Translations under genes and position numbers: made by a program | Assembly (NCBI RefSeq): GCF_030052995.1 | Contig: NZ_JASJPW010000002.1 | Location: 500,001 to 510,504 of the forward strand | DNA length: 10,504 nt | Source: Gemmobacter sp. 24YEA27 | GTDB lineage: Bacteria > Pseudomonadota > Alphaproteobacteria > Rhodobacterales > Rhodobacteraceae | Direction: 5' to 3' | In this document: positions 1-10,504 of the stretch, in pieces | Position numbering within the stretch: the first letter of the stretch is position 1 | Layout of the letters: each line of letters opens with the position of its first letter | Notes under the pieces: model-generated | Told to the model about the DNA's origin: nothing | Seen by the model: only the letters and a program-made list of their open reading frames with translations | Database searches by the model: none

Positions 1-2556
<2,556 letters not shown>

Positions 2557-2678
2557 TCCGGTAAAAGCAAGGCATAAACCTTCGCTAACCGACAGACAGC
2601 CATATACAAGCACCAAAAGTCGTACAGACCTGAACAATACATCGATGTTCGCGGATCAAATCCGCAAGTCTCTGTTCC
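2557..2678 (+). other. 23S-5S internal transcribed spacer
   Basis: About 120 bases between 23S and 5S, without a tRNA gene. It holds a perfect 6-bp hairpin (GCGGAT at 2651-2656, CAA loop, ATCCGC at 2660-2665). It ends in the left arm AAGTCTCTG (2666-2674), which pairs perfectly with CAGAGACTT at 2801-2809 on the other side of 5S. Such a stem would bring both 5S ends together for processing of the precursor by a host endonuclease; this role is inferred from complementarity alone. Confidence 0.7.
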
Positions 2679-2796
2679 GGTTTGGTGGTCATAGTGGTGG
2701 CTAAACACCCGATCCCATCCCGAACTCGGCCGTTAAGGGCCTCTACGCCAATGGTACTGCGTCTCAAGACGTGGGAGAGTAGGTAACCGCCAAACC
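2679..2796 (+). rRNA. rrf: 5S ribosomal RNA
   Basis: Small rRNA of the large subunit. The terminal helix is visible as GGTTTGG (2679-2685) pairing with CCAAACC (2790-2796). Inside are the conserved segments ACACCCGATCCCATCCCGAA, CTCGGCCGTTAAG, CCAATGGTACT and GGGAGAGTAGGT, in 5S order. The length of about 118 is normal. The exact ends may differ by 1-3 bases; the gene is flanked by a 9-bp precursor stem (2666-2674 with 2801-2809). Confidence 0.95.
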
Positions 2797-2800
2797 TGAT

Positions 2801-2809
2801 CAGAGACTT
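2801..2809 (+). other. Right arm of the 5S precursor processing stem
   Basis: CAGAGACTT here is the exact reverse complement of AAGTCTCTG at 2666-2674. With the four bases between each arm and the mature 5S helix left unpaired, this makes a stem coaxial with the 5S terminal helix. It is a plausible processing signal, inferred from complementarity only. Confidence 0.55.
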
Positions 2810-2829
2810 CTCTCTCCAATACGATACAA

Positions 2830-2856
2830 ATCCCCTCATACTAACCCCGAGGGGAT
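2830..2856 (+). other. Hairpin between 5S and tRNA-fMet
   Basis: ATCCCCTC (2830-2837) pairs perfectly with GAGGGGAT (2849-2856) across an 11-base loop. No T run follows, so it is not a rho-independent terminator. It ends 6 bases before the tRNA, which suggests a processing element of the rRNA-tRNA precursor. Confidence 0.55.
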
Positions 2857-2862
2857 AACGGC

Positions 2863-4556
<1,694 letters not shown>

Positions 4557-4575
4557 GGTCAGGCCTCCACAGTGT

Positions 4576-4761
4576 TCAAGGGTGCGGCGGCCGGTGATCC
4601 TTCAGCTGTTGCTCGTAGAGGCCGCGCGCGGCCCGGCGCGCGAGAAGGCGGACCAGAGCGACCAGCCGAGGATCGCGGCCATCCGAGGCAGTCGTAAGCG
4701 TCAGCTCGGGTTTGCCGATCTGCGCTTCCGCCTTGTGAATGGTGCTCGGTTGCCGTGCCAT
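4576..4761 (-). CDS. Small basic protein upstream of the recombinase, function unknown
   Basis: A 61-residue ORF ending 19 bases before the recombinase start and in the same direction, so probably co-transcribed with it. The N-terminal half is polar (MARQPSTIHKAEAQ). The C-terminal half contains a likely amphipathic basic helix, VALVRLLARRAARGLYEQQ. I have an impression, not verified, that short ORFs of this kind often precede serine recombinases in alphaproteobacteria; a DNA-binding or directionality role would be pure guesswork. The ribosome site is weak (AAGG about 13 bases upstream of the ATG). Because indels are frequent nearby, its true end may differ. Confidence 0.5.
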   Translation of the reverse strand: MARQPSTIHKAEAQIGKPELTLTTASDGRDPRLVALVRLLARRAARGLYEQQLKDHRPPHP

Positions 4762-4915
4762 CGTCGTGCCGTGACCTTTTGGGGTGCACGAACTCTACGA
4801 AGCAATTCCAATGCGTTACAGAGAAGCGCATGGCGGCGTTCGGGTGTTGGCAGCGTACGGAATAGGGCATTGGCGTAGTCCTGAGCAGCATGGCATAGCG
4901 CAAATACTGGCGCGA

Positions 4916-4967
4916 TGCTGTGCGAATGTGCGGCTCACAGGGGATATGAACATCTGCTCGCACAGCA
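4916..4967. repeat. Perfect 10-bp inverted repeat in the intergenic gap
   Basis: TGCTGTGCGA (4916-4925) and TCGCACAGCA (4958-4967) are exact reverse complements separated by 32 bases. The repeat lies about 155 bases upstream of the small ORF and about 235 bases downstream of the hsdM stop. It could be an operator or recombinase-related site, or chance; nothing else in the sequence decides. Confidence 0.45.
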
Positions 4968-5167
4968 AGACGTTCCAGCCAGGTCCTGATCAAGGGATAA
5001 CGCGGATGCCGTGCATCATGCAAGCCCATCCTCGCGCAGGTGATCTGAGCGACGCTGCAAAGTCGGCCCGGAGCCGCCTCTCGCATCATTGGTGCCGCGC
5101 TCCGAAGCAGTCACTCATGCGCATCGCAGCGACGGGCCGACCAGCCCATCTTTTACTGTACTCCTGA

Positions 5168-5195
5168 CGCTCTGACGGTGCGGAGAGCCAGAGCG
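5168..5195 (-). terminator. Possible weak terminator or mRNA 3' hairpin after hsdM
   Basis: CGCTCTG (5168-5174) pairs perfectly with CAGAGCG (5189-5195) over a 14-base loop, starting 7 bases after the hsdM stop codon read on the minus strand. The usual T run is missing, so it may only stabilise the operon's 3' end. Confidence is low. Confidence 0.3.
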
Positions 5196-5202
5196 GCATA
5201 TC

Positions 5203-6842
5203 TCATTCGGTCCCAGGAAGAACTGGAAGCCCCAATTCTCTCAGAAACGAGTTGTGGTTCGACGTTGCTTCCCGAATTTGGTCTTCGATCGAGATCAATT
5301 CCTGCTGCGTTGCATCCAGGTCGATTTCAGCCTCAGCCACAGCAGTGCTGATGTATCGGGAGATGTTGAGGTTGAACCCCTCCTCAGCGATGCGCTCCAT
5401 GCTCACGCGCTTGGAGTAAGCGCTCCTCTTCCTTGCGGAACTGATACGTCTCGATGATCTTCTGAATGTCATTCGGCTTGCCATCTAACCCTTCACGCAG
5501 GCGGTTCTGCCGCTTGCCTTTTTCATAGTTCTCGGCCGCGTTGATGAAGAGCACATCATCCGGCTTTTTGCACTTTTTCAGCACGAGGATGCAGACCGGG
5601 ATGCCGGTCGAATAGAAAAGGTTCGCGGGCAGGCCGATCACGGTGTCGATGTGACCATCCTCAAGCAGCTTTGTGCGGATACGCTCCTCTGCCCCCCCCG
5701 GAACAGCACGCCGTGCGGTAGGATGATGGCCATCACGCCCTCATCCTTCAAGTAGTGGAAACCGTGCAGCAGGAACGCGAAGTCTGCGGCGGATTTGGGC
5801 GCCAGCCCGTGATTCTTGAACCGCACGTCGTCGCCCATCGCTTCACTCGGTTCCCAACGGAGGCTGAAGGGCGGTTGGCCACGATCGCATCAAACGAGGG
5901 TTTCTTGGCAGGGTTCAGCTCTCGCAGGATGTCCCAGTCATTGGTCAGTGTGTCGCCATGGTAGATTTCGAATTCGGTGTCTTTCACGCCGTGCAGCAGC
6001 ATGTTCATGCGAGCGAGATTATAGGTGGTTATGTTCTTTTCTTGCCCGTAGATTTTCCCGATGCCATGCGGTCCCATGCGCTTTCGCACGTTCAGCAACA
6101 GCGAGCCGGAGCCACACGCGAAATCGAGCACACTGGCGAGGCGCTCCTTCTTTCCGGTTGCGGGTTCCTGGCTGTCCAGCGTCACGATCGCGGAAAGGAT
6201 GTCAGACACCTGCTGAGGGGTATAGAACTCCCCTGCCTTTTTTCCGGAACCGGCGGCAAACTGGCCTATCAGATACTCGTAAGCATCGCCCAGTGCATCA
6301 ACATCGGATGAAAAATCGGCGAGCCCATTGGCGATCTCGGTGATGATGGTGCAGAGCTTGGCGTTGCGATCTGCATAGCTCCGGCCAAGCTTTTCTGAGC
6401 CGAGATTGATTTCCGAAAAAAGTCCCCCGAACGTGCTCTGGAAGGACTCGTTCTCAATATATTTGAAGCCTGCCTGCAGCGTGTTCAGCAGATCGTCGCT
6501 CTGGGTGCGCGCCATGTGGGCGATGCTGGCCCAGAGGTGTTCCGGCTTGATGACGTAATGCGCCTTGAGGCGCATCTGCTTTTCAAAAGCCGAAATATCG
6601 TCGGGGTTCTGCGCGTACCAAACGGAAAGCGGCGAGCGCCCGCCATTGCCGATCGTGTTGGGATCCGGGTAGTCGCGCCCGAGCTCCTTTCTGGCGGCCA
6701 TTTCGTAATTGTCCGAGAGATAACGCAAAAATAGAAAGGACAGCATGTAATCGCGGAAATCGTCTGCGTTCATCGCCCCGCGCAGCGTGTCTGCGATGTT
6801 CCAGAGCGTCTTGCCCAGTTGCTTTTGGATTTGGTCGTTCAT
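5203..6842 (-). CDS. hsdM: Type I restriction-modification methyltransferase subunit, with apparent frameshifts
   Basis: N6-adenine methyltransferase subunit that modifies host DNA and, with HsdS and HsdR, forms the restriction complex. The repaired length is 546 residues, normal for the family. The N-terminal helical HsdM_N domain (about 5-150) contains FRDYMLSFLFLRYLSDNY. KKAGEFYTPQQVSDIL (201-216) leads into the SAM-binding motif DFACGSGS (240-247). The catalytic NPPF sits at 323-326 but is broken here by a lost base near 5873-5874. Two more apparent indels follow: a lost base in the C run 5692-5699 and an extra base near 5418-5419; the family text FRKEEER-YSKRVSMERIAEEGFN resumes across the last one. 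The start ATG overlaps the prrC stop as ATGA, with AGGA 6 bases upstream. It is the last gene of the operon. As written, all three breaks would destroy the enzyme. Confidence 0.93.
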
Positions 6843-7962
6843 GGATTTTCCTGTGCGTCTTCTGGGAACAAGGCGGGGCTGAACGGATGCATCGTGATGA
6901 ACTGCTTCAAAAGCCTGCCGAAGTGCTCCTTGTTCTCGGGCATCATCTCGCTGGGTTCGTAGAGCGAGTAGTCACCATGGCTCATCATATCGATGACCCG
7001 CTTGTAAATAATCTCGTTGGGATCGTCGGCTTCTGGCTTGATGCAGTCGTGCCATTTGGCGTAGCCGAAGAAGGCGGCGGTCTGCTCCATCACCGGCGCA
7101 GCATATTGAAATGGTAGGTATAAAGCGCCCCCGACTTCTGCGCCTGCTGCATCGCAACCAGCGACGCCAGATGATAGAGGAACGGTGTACTGTCGGTTTC
7201 CTGAACCTTGAAGGTGTGCCCGCCCGACTGTTTTTGCCGGGTCAGGAAATACATCCGTGGCTTCTTCATCTCGTTGCAGAGCACGTTGAAGAACAGCACG
7301 TGGTGCGACGACACAACCACCCGAATACGGCTCGGCGCATCCTTCAGCATTTGAGCAAGGTGATGGGCAACCATTACTGCGTTGTTTTCGTCCAGCGATG
7401 AGATCGGGTCATCGATATAGACGTACTTCACCCACTTGTAGGCCTCGGCCTCGTCAACGGCGAGTTGGAGGATGGCCAGGAAGAAGCACCAGATGAAGAT
7501 GTTCTCTTCCGCCGCGAAAATCTTGATGTCCTCGACCGTCGCCGTAGTCCCAGCCGTCTGCACCACGCGTGAAAATCTGACTGTCCATTCGGCTGTATCG
7601 ATGCGGAAATCGAAATCGGCATAGCGGTTCAGCAGGGGGCGAATACGGTTGTCCATCTCCAATTCGCCCAGGCCCGCGAAGAATCGCGAGGTGCTGTTGA
7701 TCTTCAGCACGCGCGACAGGTCGTTTGCCAGATCGTTGTCCCAGAAGAACAGGTCTTCAGTGAAGGCGTTGAAATAGAGCGTGTCCTGCGCCGTCGTCTC
7801 ACCTTCGGCAGTCACAACCTTGCCGATGTCCTTGAAGGTAGTTGAAAGCCGGGTCTTGCCCGTGCCGTTGTAGGCATAGATCAGGACCGACTTCTTCGCT
7901 TCAAGCTCGTCTCGCAGGTGCTGCGCCAGTGCGGGCAGATCATCAAAGTTGGCGTCTGGCAC
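6839..7962 (-). CDS. prrC: PrrC-type tRNA-Lys anticodon nuclease, split by an apparent frameshift
   Basis: Toxin that, in the E. coli family founder, cuts tRNA-Lys in the anticodon loop when phage T4 disables the linked type I enzyme. The repaired length is 374 residues (E. coli PrrC 396). The NTPase part has Walker A AYNGTGKT (30-37), FNAFTEDLFFWDNDL (64-78), Walker B YVYIDDP with D184-D185, D-loop SSLD (188-191) and switch His220. The nuclease part shows LRxVMEQ...SHGDY, so R289, E293 and H329 match the Arg320-Glu324-His356 catalytic set known in E. coli PrrC. A lost base near 7093-7097 ends the first ORF just after R289, and the second resumes at GTG-ATG overlapping the TGA. The signature segment reads FAAEE (149-153) where the family, as I recall it, has a Ser-x-Gly-Glu-Glu type; this may be a compensated indel pair. 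The GTG start lies 3 bases after hsdS, with GGAGG 8 bases upstream. Homology is recalled, not searched. Confidence 0.85.
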
Positions 7963-7965
7963 TGC

Positions 7966-9251
7966 TCAGACCTCCCCGACCTGAGGGAAAAGCTGCTGCA
8001 TCAACCCCTTCTTGTGGGTCTTGAGCGTATCTAGCTTTTGGGCTGCGGCGGAGATAAGGTCGTCGAGGGACGTTAGGCAGTCGGCGATGCGCTGCTGTTC
8101 GGGCAACGACGGTGTTGAGACGATCAGTTCTTTCTTGAACGCGGTTGGATTGATGTTCGCTTGACTAACGCTTGGTTTCGCAAGTTTCTTAATCCGCGCT
8201 TGATACAATGCTGTATTCAGCATTGCATTGCAGAATGCGGAATTCATGCGAGATTTCTTCAATCGATAAGTAACGATGTACGAAGCGGTGATGCACCCCA
8301 TTTCCGATCGGAAGAGAGCAATCTTTCCAACCAGGGCCGGGCTATTTGTCCGATTTAGGAGAATATCCCCATCCTCAAGCTTGAGCGAGCCAAAGGTAGC
8401 GGAGTCCAAGTCAATATAGACCAAGTTTGAAAAATCGATGCTACCGTCAACCATGTTTCCCATTCGCAGAACTGGGTAAAGACCTGTCGGCGAAGTTGAA
8501 CTTGATGTTCCGTAGAACGACCTAGCAACAAAGTCCTCGAATGGCCGCTCTTCCCACTCCCCCTCTCCCTCGAACTCGGGGAAGCGGAGGCGGGGTTGGG
8601 TTTCGCCTTCCTGGGGGAAAAGCTGTTGCATCAGGCCTTTCTTGTGGGACCTAAGCGCCTCCACCTTCGCCCCTGCGCGGCAATCAGCGCGTCCGCCAGG
8701 TCCAGACAGTCGGCGATCTTCTGTTGTTCGGGGAAGGACGGCAGTGCCAATTGCAGGCGCGCCAGGTCCTTGTAATAGATACGAACACGAACGCTTCCAT
8801 CACCCTTCTCCGACACAAAGTCCTCCCATGCGCCGGAGCGCCGGAAGTGATCGAGATAGGCAGGATCGAGCCTGTGTGGGCCGCCGCTCTTGCATTTGAA
8901 AACAACATAGTCAGGGCTGACCAGAATGTCGTCGTCACCTTGCCAGCGGGCGATCGAGCCGATGTTAAGCCGCATCGGGTTGTAAGCGAACCAATCCTTT
9001 CGCACGAACTTGTAGCGTGCCGTGTCAGCCGCGATGGTGCGCACTTCCATCGGCACGATACCATCGACTTTTGATACCCCCATGATTTGCGGCGTGGCTT
9101 GACCATCGCCGTTTCGCTCAGTGCTTTCGGTCGTGGCGTCCCCCAGGTGCAGATTCTGCACGGGTTGGCCGGAAAACTCTGGAAAACGCAGCGCGGGTTC
9201 CAACACAGACCCGCCTCCCGCTGCCGATAAGGATGTCACCTTATTGCTCAT
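7966..9251 (-). CDS. hsdS: Type I restriction-modification specificity subunit, with an apparent frameshift
   Basis: DNA recognition subunit that sets the bipartite target for HsdM and HsdR. The repaired length is 428 residues. It has the usual duplicated plan: target domain 1 (about 30-170), conserved repeat 1 (171-214, PSFPEQQKIADCL to LMQQLFPQ), target domain 2 (about 221-380) and conserved repeat 2 (381-424, PSLPEQQRIADCL to LMQQLFPQ), the two repeats being exactly 210 residues apart. RFPEF also opens both halves (22-26 and 223-227). One base is missing from the C run 8670-8673, splitting the gene at AAQG-AKVEALRSHKKG. I chose the ATG at 9249-9251, which overlaps the hsdR stop by 11 bases; a GTG at 9279-9281 would add ten residues of hsdR-overlapping sequence and is less likely. 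The part encoding domain 2 is much more AT-rich than its surroundings. Confidence 0.92.
7981..8653. repeat. Imperfect direct repeats inside hsdS
   Basis: The conserved-repeat coding segments recur at DNA level: 7981-8023 resembles 8611-8653 (encoding THKKGLMQQLFPQ and SHKKGLMQQLFPQ). A second pair, 8079-8116 and about 8705-8742, encodes PEQQxIADCL. Each copy flanks target domain 2, so recombination between them, or with another hsdS, could swap that domain. No second hsdS is visible in the window. Confidence 0.7.
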
Positions 9252-10504
9252 AGGCACTGAGCCCCGAGATTTCGCGCCCACCGGCGCGCTTCAGCAGCAG
9301 CGGCATCAGGTCCGCCATCAGGTCCAGTTCCTTCACCCGCCGCGCCTTCCAGTTCAGGCCAATGGGTTCCATCAGGTCAGTCAACGCTTCGCCGTCAAAA
9401 ATCATGCGTTGCAGGATGGCGTCGACAAAGCCTTGCAGCGCTTCGGTTGCCAAGCCGTGCTTGCCCGCGATCTCCCCCAGTTCCACGGCGTTCTTTTCCG
9501 CCTTGAAGCGGCTATAGCCCTCGCGGATGGCCTTTTCGCTGAGACCCTCACCCGCCTTGAGGGTATTGATGTAGGCGGCGATATCCTCGCGCTCATCCAT
9601 GAACTTGGCGTCGGACTGGATCAGGCCGATCAGTTCCTCGCGGCTCATCTTCTGCTTGCCGGGTGTCGCCTCGGAATAGCGGGCGATCAGGCCCATGATG
9701 TAGTCATAGTCGATGACGGCTGAGGCGAAGAGAACGAATTCGAAATCCAGTTGGTCAACTTCCTGGCTGGGCTTCTCCGCTGCTGGGCCCTGCTGGGCGC
9801 GAAGGCGCTGCGCGGTTTCCAGATAAGCGCCGCGGAAGCCGAGCAGGTTGTCGCGTGACAGAACCTGTTCGATGTTTTTTCGGTTCTCTTCGGTCAGGTC
9901 GGTGTACTGGTCAAGTTGGGTCTTGAGCCGCTGGACCTCCTTGAAGTGTTCGATGAAGGCCGCACGGGCCGCGTCGCCCTTGAGATTGGGCACCGCTTCC
10001 GGGGCGCAGTCGAGCCCCTGCGATTTCATGAAGGTATCAAGCTTCTGGACCGCGGTCTCCAGTTTCTGGATGACCACCGGGCCTTGTCGACCAGCCAGAT
10101 TTCGCGGGCCTTTTCGGCAGCTGCCTCACCGAGAAAAGCGCGATGGCAGCATCGACTGCGTCCTGTTGCTGGCGGAAGTCGAGGATGTTGCCATAGGGCT
10201 TGGTGGCGTTCAGCACTCGATGGTGCGCGAGAAGGCCTGGATCAAGCCGTGATGCTTCAGGTTCTTGTCGACGTAGAGGGTGTTCAAGAACTTGGAATCG
10301 AAGCCGGTCAGCAGCATGTCGACGACAATCGTGATGTCGATCTTGTGGTGCGGCTGGTTGGGGTAAGCCTTCTTGAGGTCGGCATCCGGCCATTGCTGGT
10401 CTTTGATGCGTTTCTGCACATCCTGGTAGTACAGGTCGAATTCGCCGATCTTGTGATTGGTGCCGTATTGGGCGTTGTAATCGGCGAGGATTGCCTTCAG
10501 GGCC
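9241..10504 (-). CDS. hsdR: Type I restriction endonuclease/translocase subunit, C-terminal part, with apparent frameshifts
   Basis: ATP-driven DNA translocase and nuclease subunit of the restriction complex. Only the C-terminal 421 residues or so are inside the window; the nuclease domain and first helicase half lie beyond 10504. The reading frame is open to the edge, beginning [20 protein letters not shown]. Helicase domain 2 motifs are clear: [20 protein letters not shown] (motif V region) and [20 protein letters not shown] (motif VI, with the repaired Asn). After [12 protein letters not shown] comes a long helical C-terminal domain rich in charged residues, ending SGLSAYEQ. Three single-base losses fall close together, near 10221, 10129-10130 and 10079-10081. 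It is the most upstream operon gene visible and overlaps hsdS by 11 bases. The operon promoter must lie outside the window. Confidence 0.92.

Larger units (their letters stand above)
4762..5202. other. Gap between the recombinase module and the restriction locus, no convincing gene
   Basis: About 440 bases with open frames on both strands, but none whose product I recognise or that has a clear ribosome site. The frames are rich in Cys, His, Arg and Met in the way noncoding GC-rich DNA tends to be. It contains a perfect 10-bp inverted repeat (4916-4925 and 4958-4967) and a hairpin next to the hsdM stop. The promoter for the recombinase and small ORF is presumably here, but I see no -35/-10 pair good enough to name. 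Confidence 0.5.

Noticed and set aside
2651..2665. The 6-bp hairpin in the 23S-5S spacer as a terminator.
   Set aside because: No T run follows and 5S and tRNA lie downstream in the same operon, so processing or simple structure is more likely.
4559..5089. A 176-residue minus-strand ORF covering the gap and the small basic ORF.
   Set aside because: Its downstream part is the out-of-frame shadow of the 61-residue ORF and its upstream part has no protein-like pattern.
4784..5167. A 127-residue plus-strand ORF in the intergenic gap.
   Set aside because: Its start is GTG without a good ribosome site, composition looks random and I recognise nothing. It is not excluded, but not supported.
5816..6343. 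A 175-residue plus-strand ORF opposite hsdM.
   Set aside because: It is the mirror frame of the hsdM catalytic domain, where NPPF and DFACGSGS are encoded on the other strand.
9121..9723. A 200-residue plus-strand ORF opposite the hsdR/hsdS junction.
   Set aside because: It spans two real genes on the other strand and mirrors hsdR codons; long antisense frames are common at this GC content.

Overview
This window joins a ribosomal RNA operon to a genomic island carrying a type I restriction-modification locus with an embedded toxin gene. The organism is almost certainly an alphaproteobacterium and probably of the Rhodobacter/Paracoccus type (Rhodobacterales). Reasons: the operon ends 23S - 5S - initiator tRNA-fMet, the protein-coding part is GC-rich, and the 23S carries an extra helix-45 hairpin like those cut out of 23S in Rhodobacter. 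The genus cannot be fixed from the sequence.

Layout. Bases 1 to about 2556 (+) are 23S rRNA lacking roughly its first 270 bases. The 5S rRNA (about 2679-2796) and tRNA-fMet (2863-2939) follow, each flanked by processing hairpins, and a strong rho-independent terminator lies at 2957-2979. Everything after that is read from the minus strand, towards the rRNA operon. A large serine recombinase (2896-4556) has a C-terminus that reads antisense into the tRNA, marking this as the left end of an integrated element. A 61-residue ORF (4576-4761) precedes it. About 440 bases without a convincing gene (4762-5202) separate it from the defence operon, which is transcribed in the order hsdR (9241-10504, cut by the window edge) - hsdS (7966-9251) - prrC (6839-7962) - hsdM (5203-6842). 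The spacings are 11 bp overlap, 3 bp gap and ATGA overlap, so this is one transcription unit.

How the genes would work together. HsdM2-HsdS1 methylates a bipartite target and, with HsdR, cuts unmodified invading DNA. PrrC is a known family of tRNA-Lys anticodon nuclease, kept silent by its partner type I enzyme and released when a phage disables that enzyme, so the locus is a two-layer anti-phage system. The order R-S-prrC-M differs from the classic E. coli EcoprrI order M-S-prrC-R. The serine recombinase explains how the island came to sit beside tRNA-fMet.

Important caution. Every long gene on the island is interrupted by single-base indels: I count 11 (9 losses, 2 gains) in about 7.3 kb. 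Nearly all lie in short runs of one base, and I found no stop codon that needs a substitution to explain it. After each break the protein resumes in another frame with the family sequence intact. This looks like uncorrected long-read consensus error rather than gene decay, so I annotate each gene as one CDS with apparent frameshifts. Residue numbers below refer to the repaired reading. Real inactivation or phase variation remains possible, notably at the 8-base C run in hsdM and at the break inside the PrrC active site.
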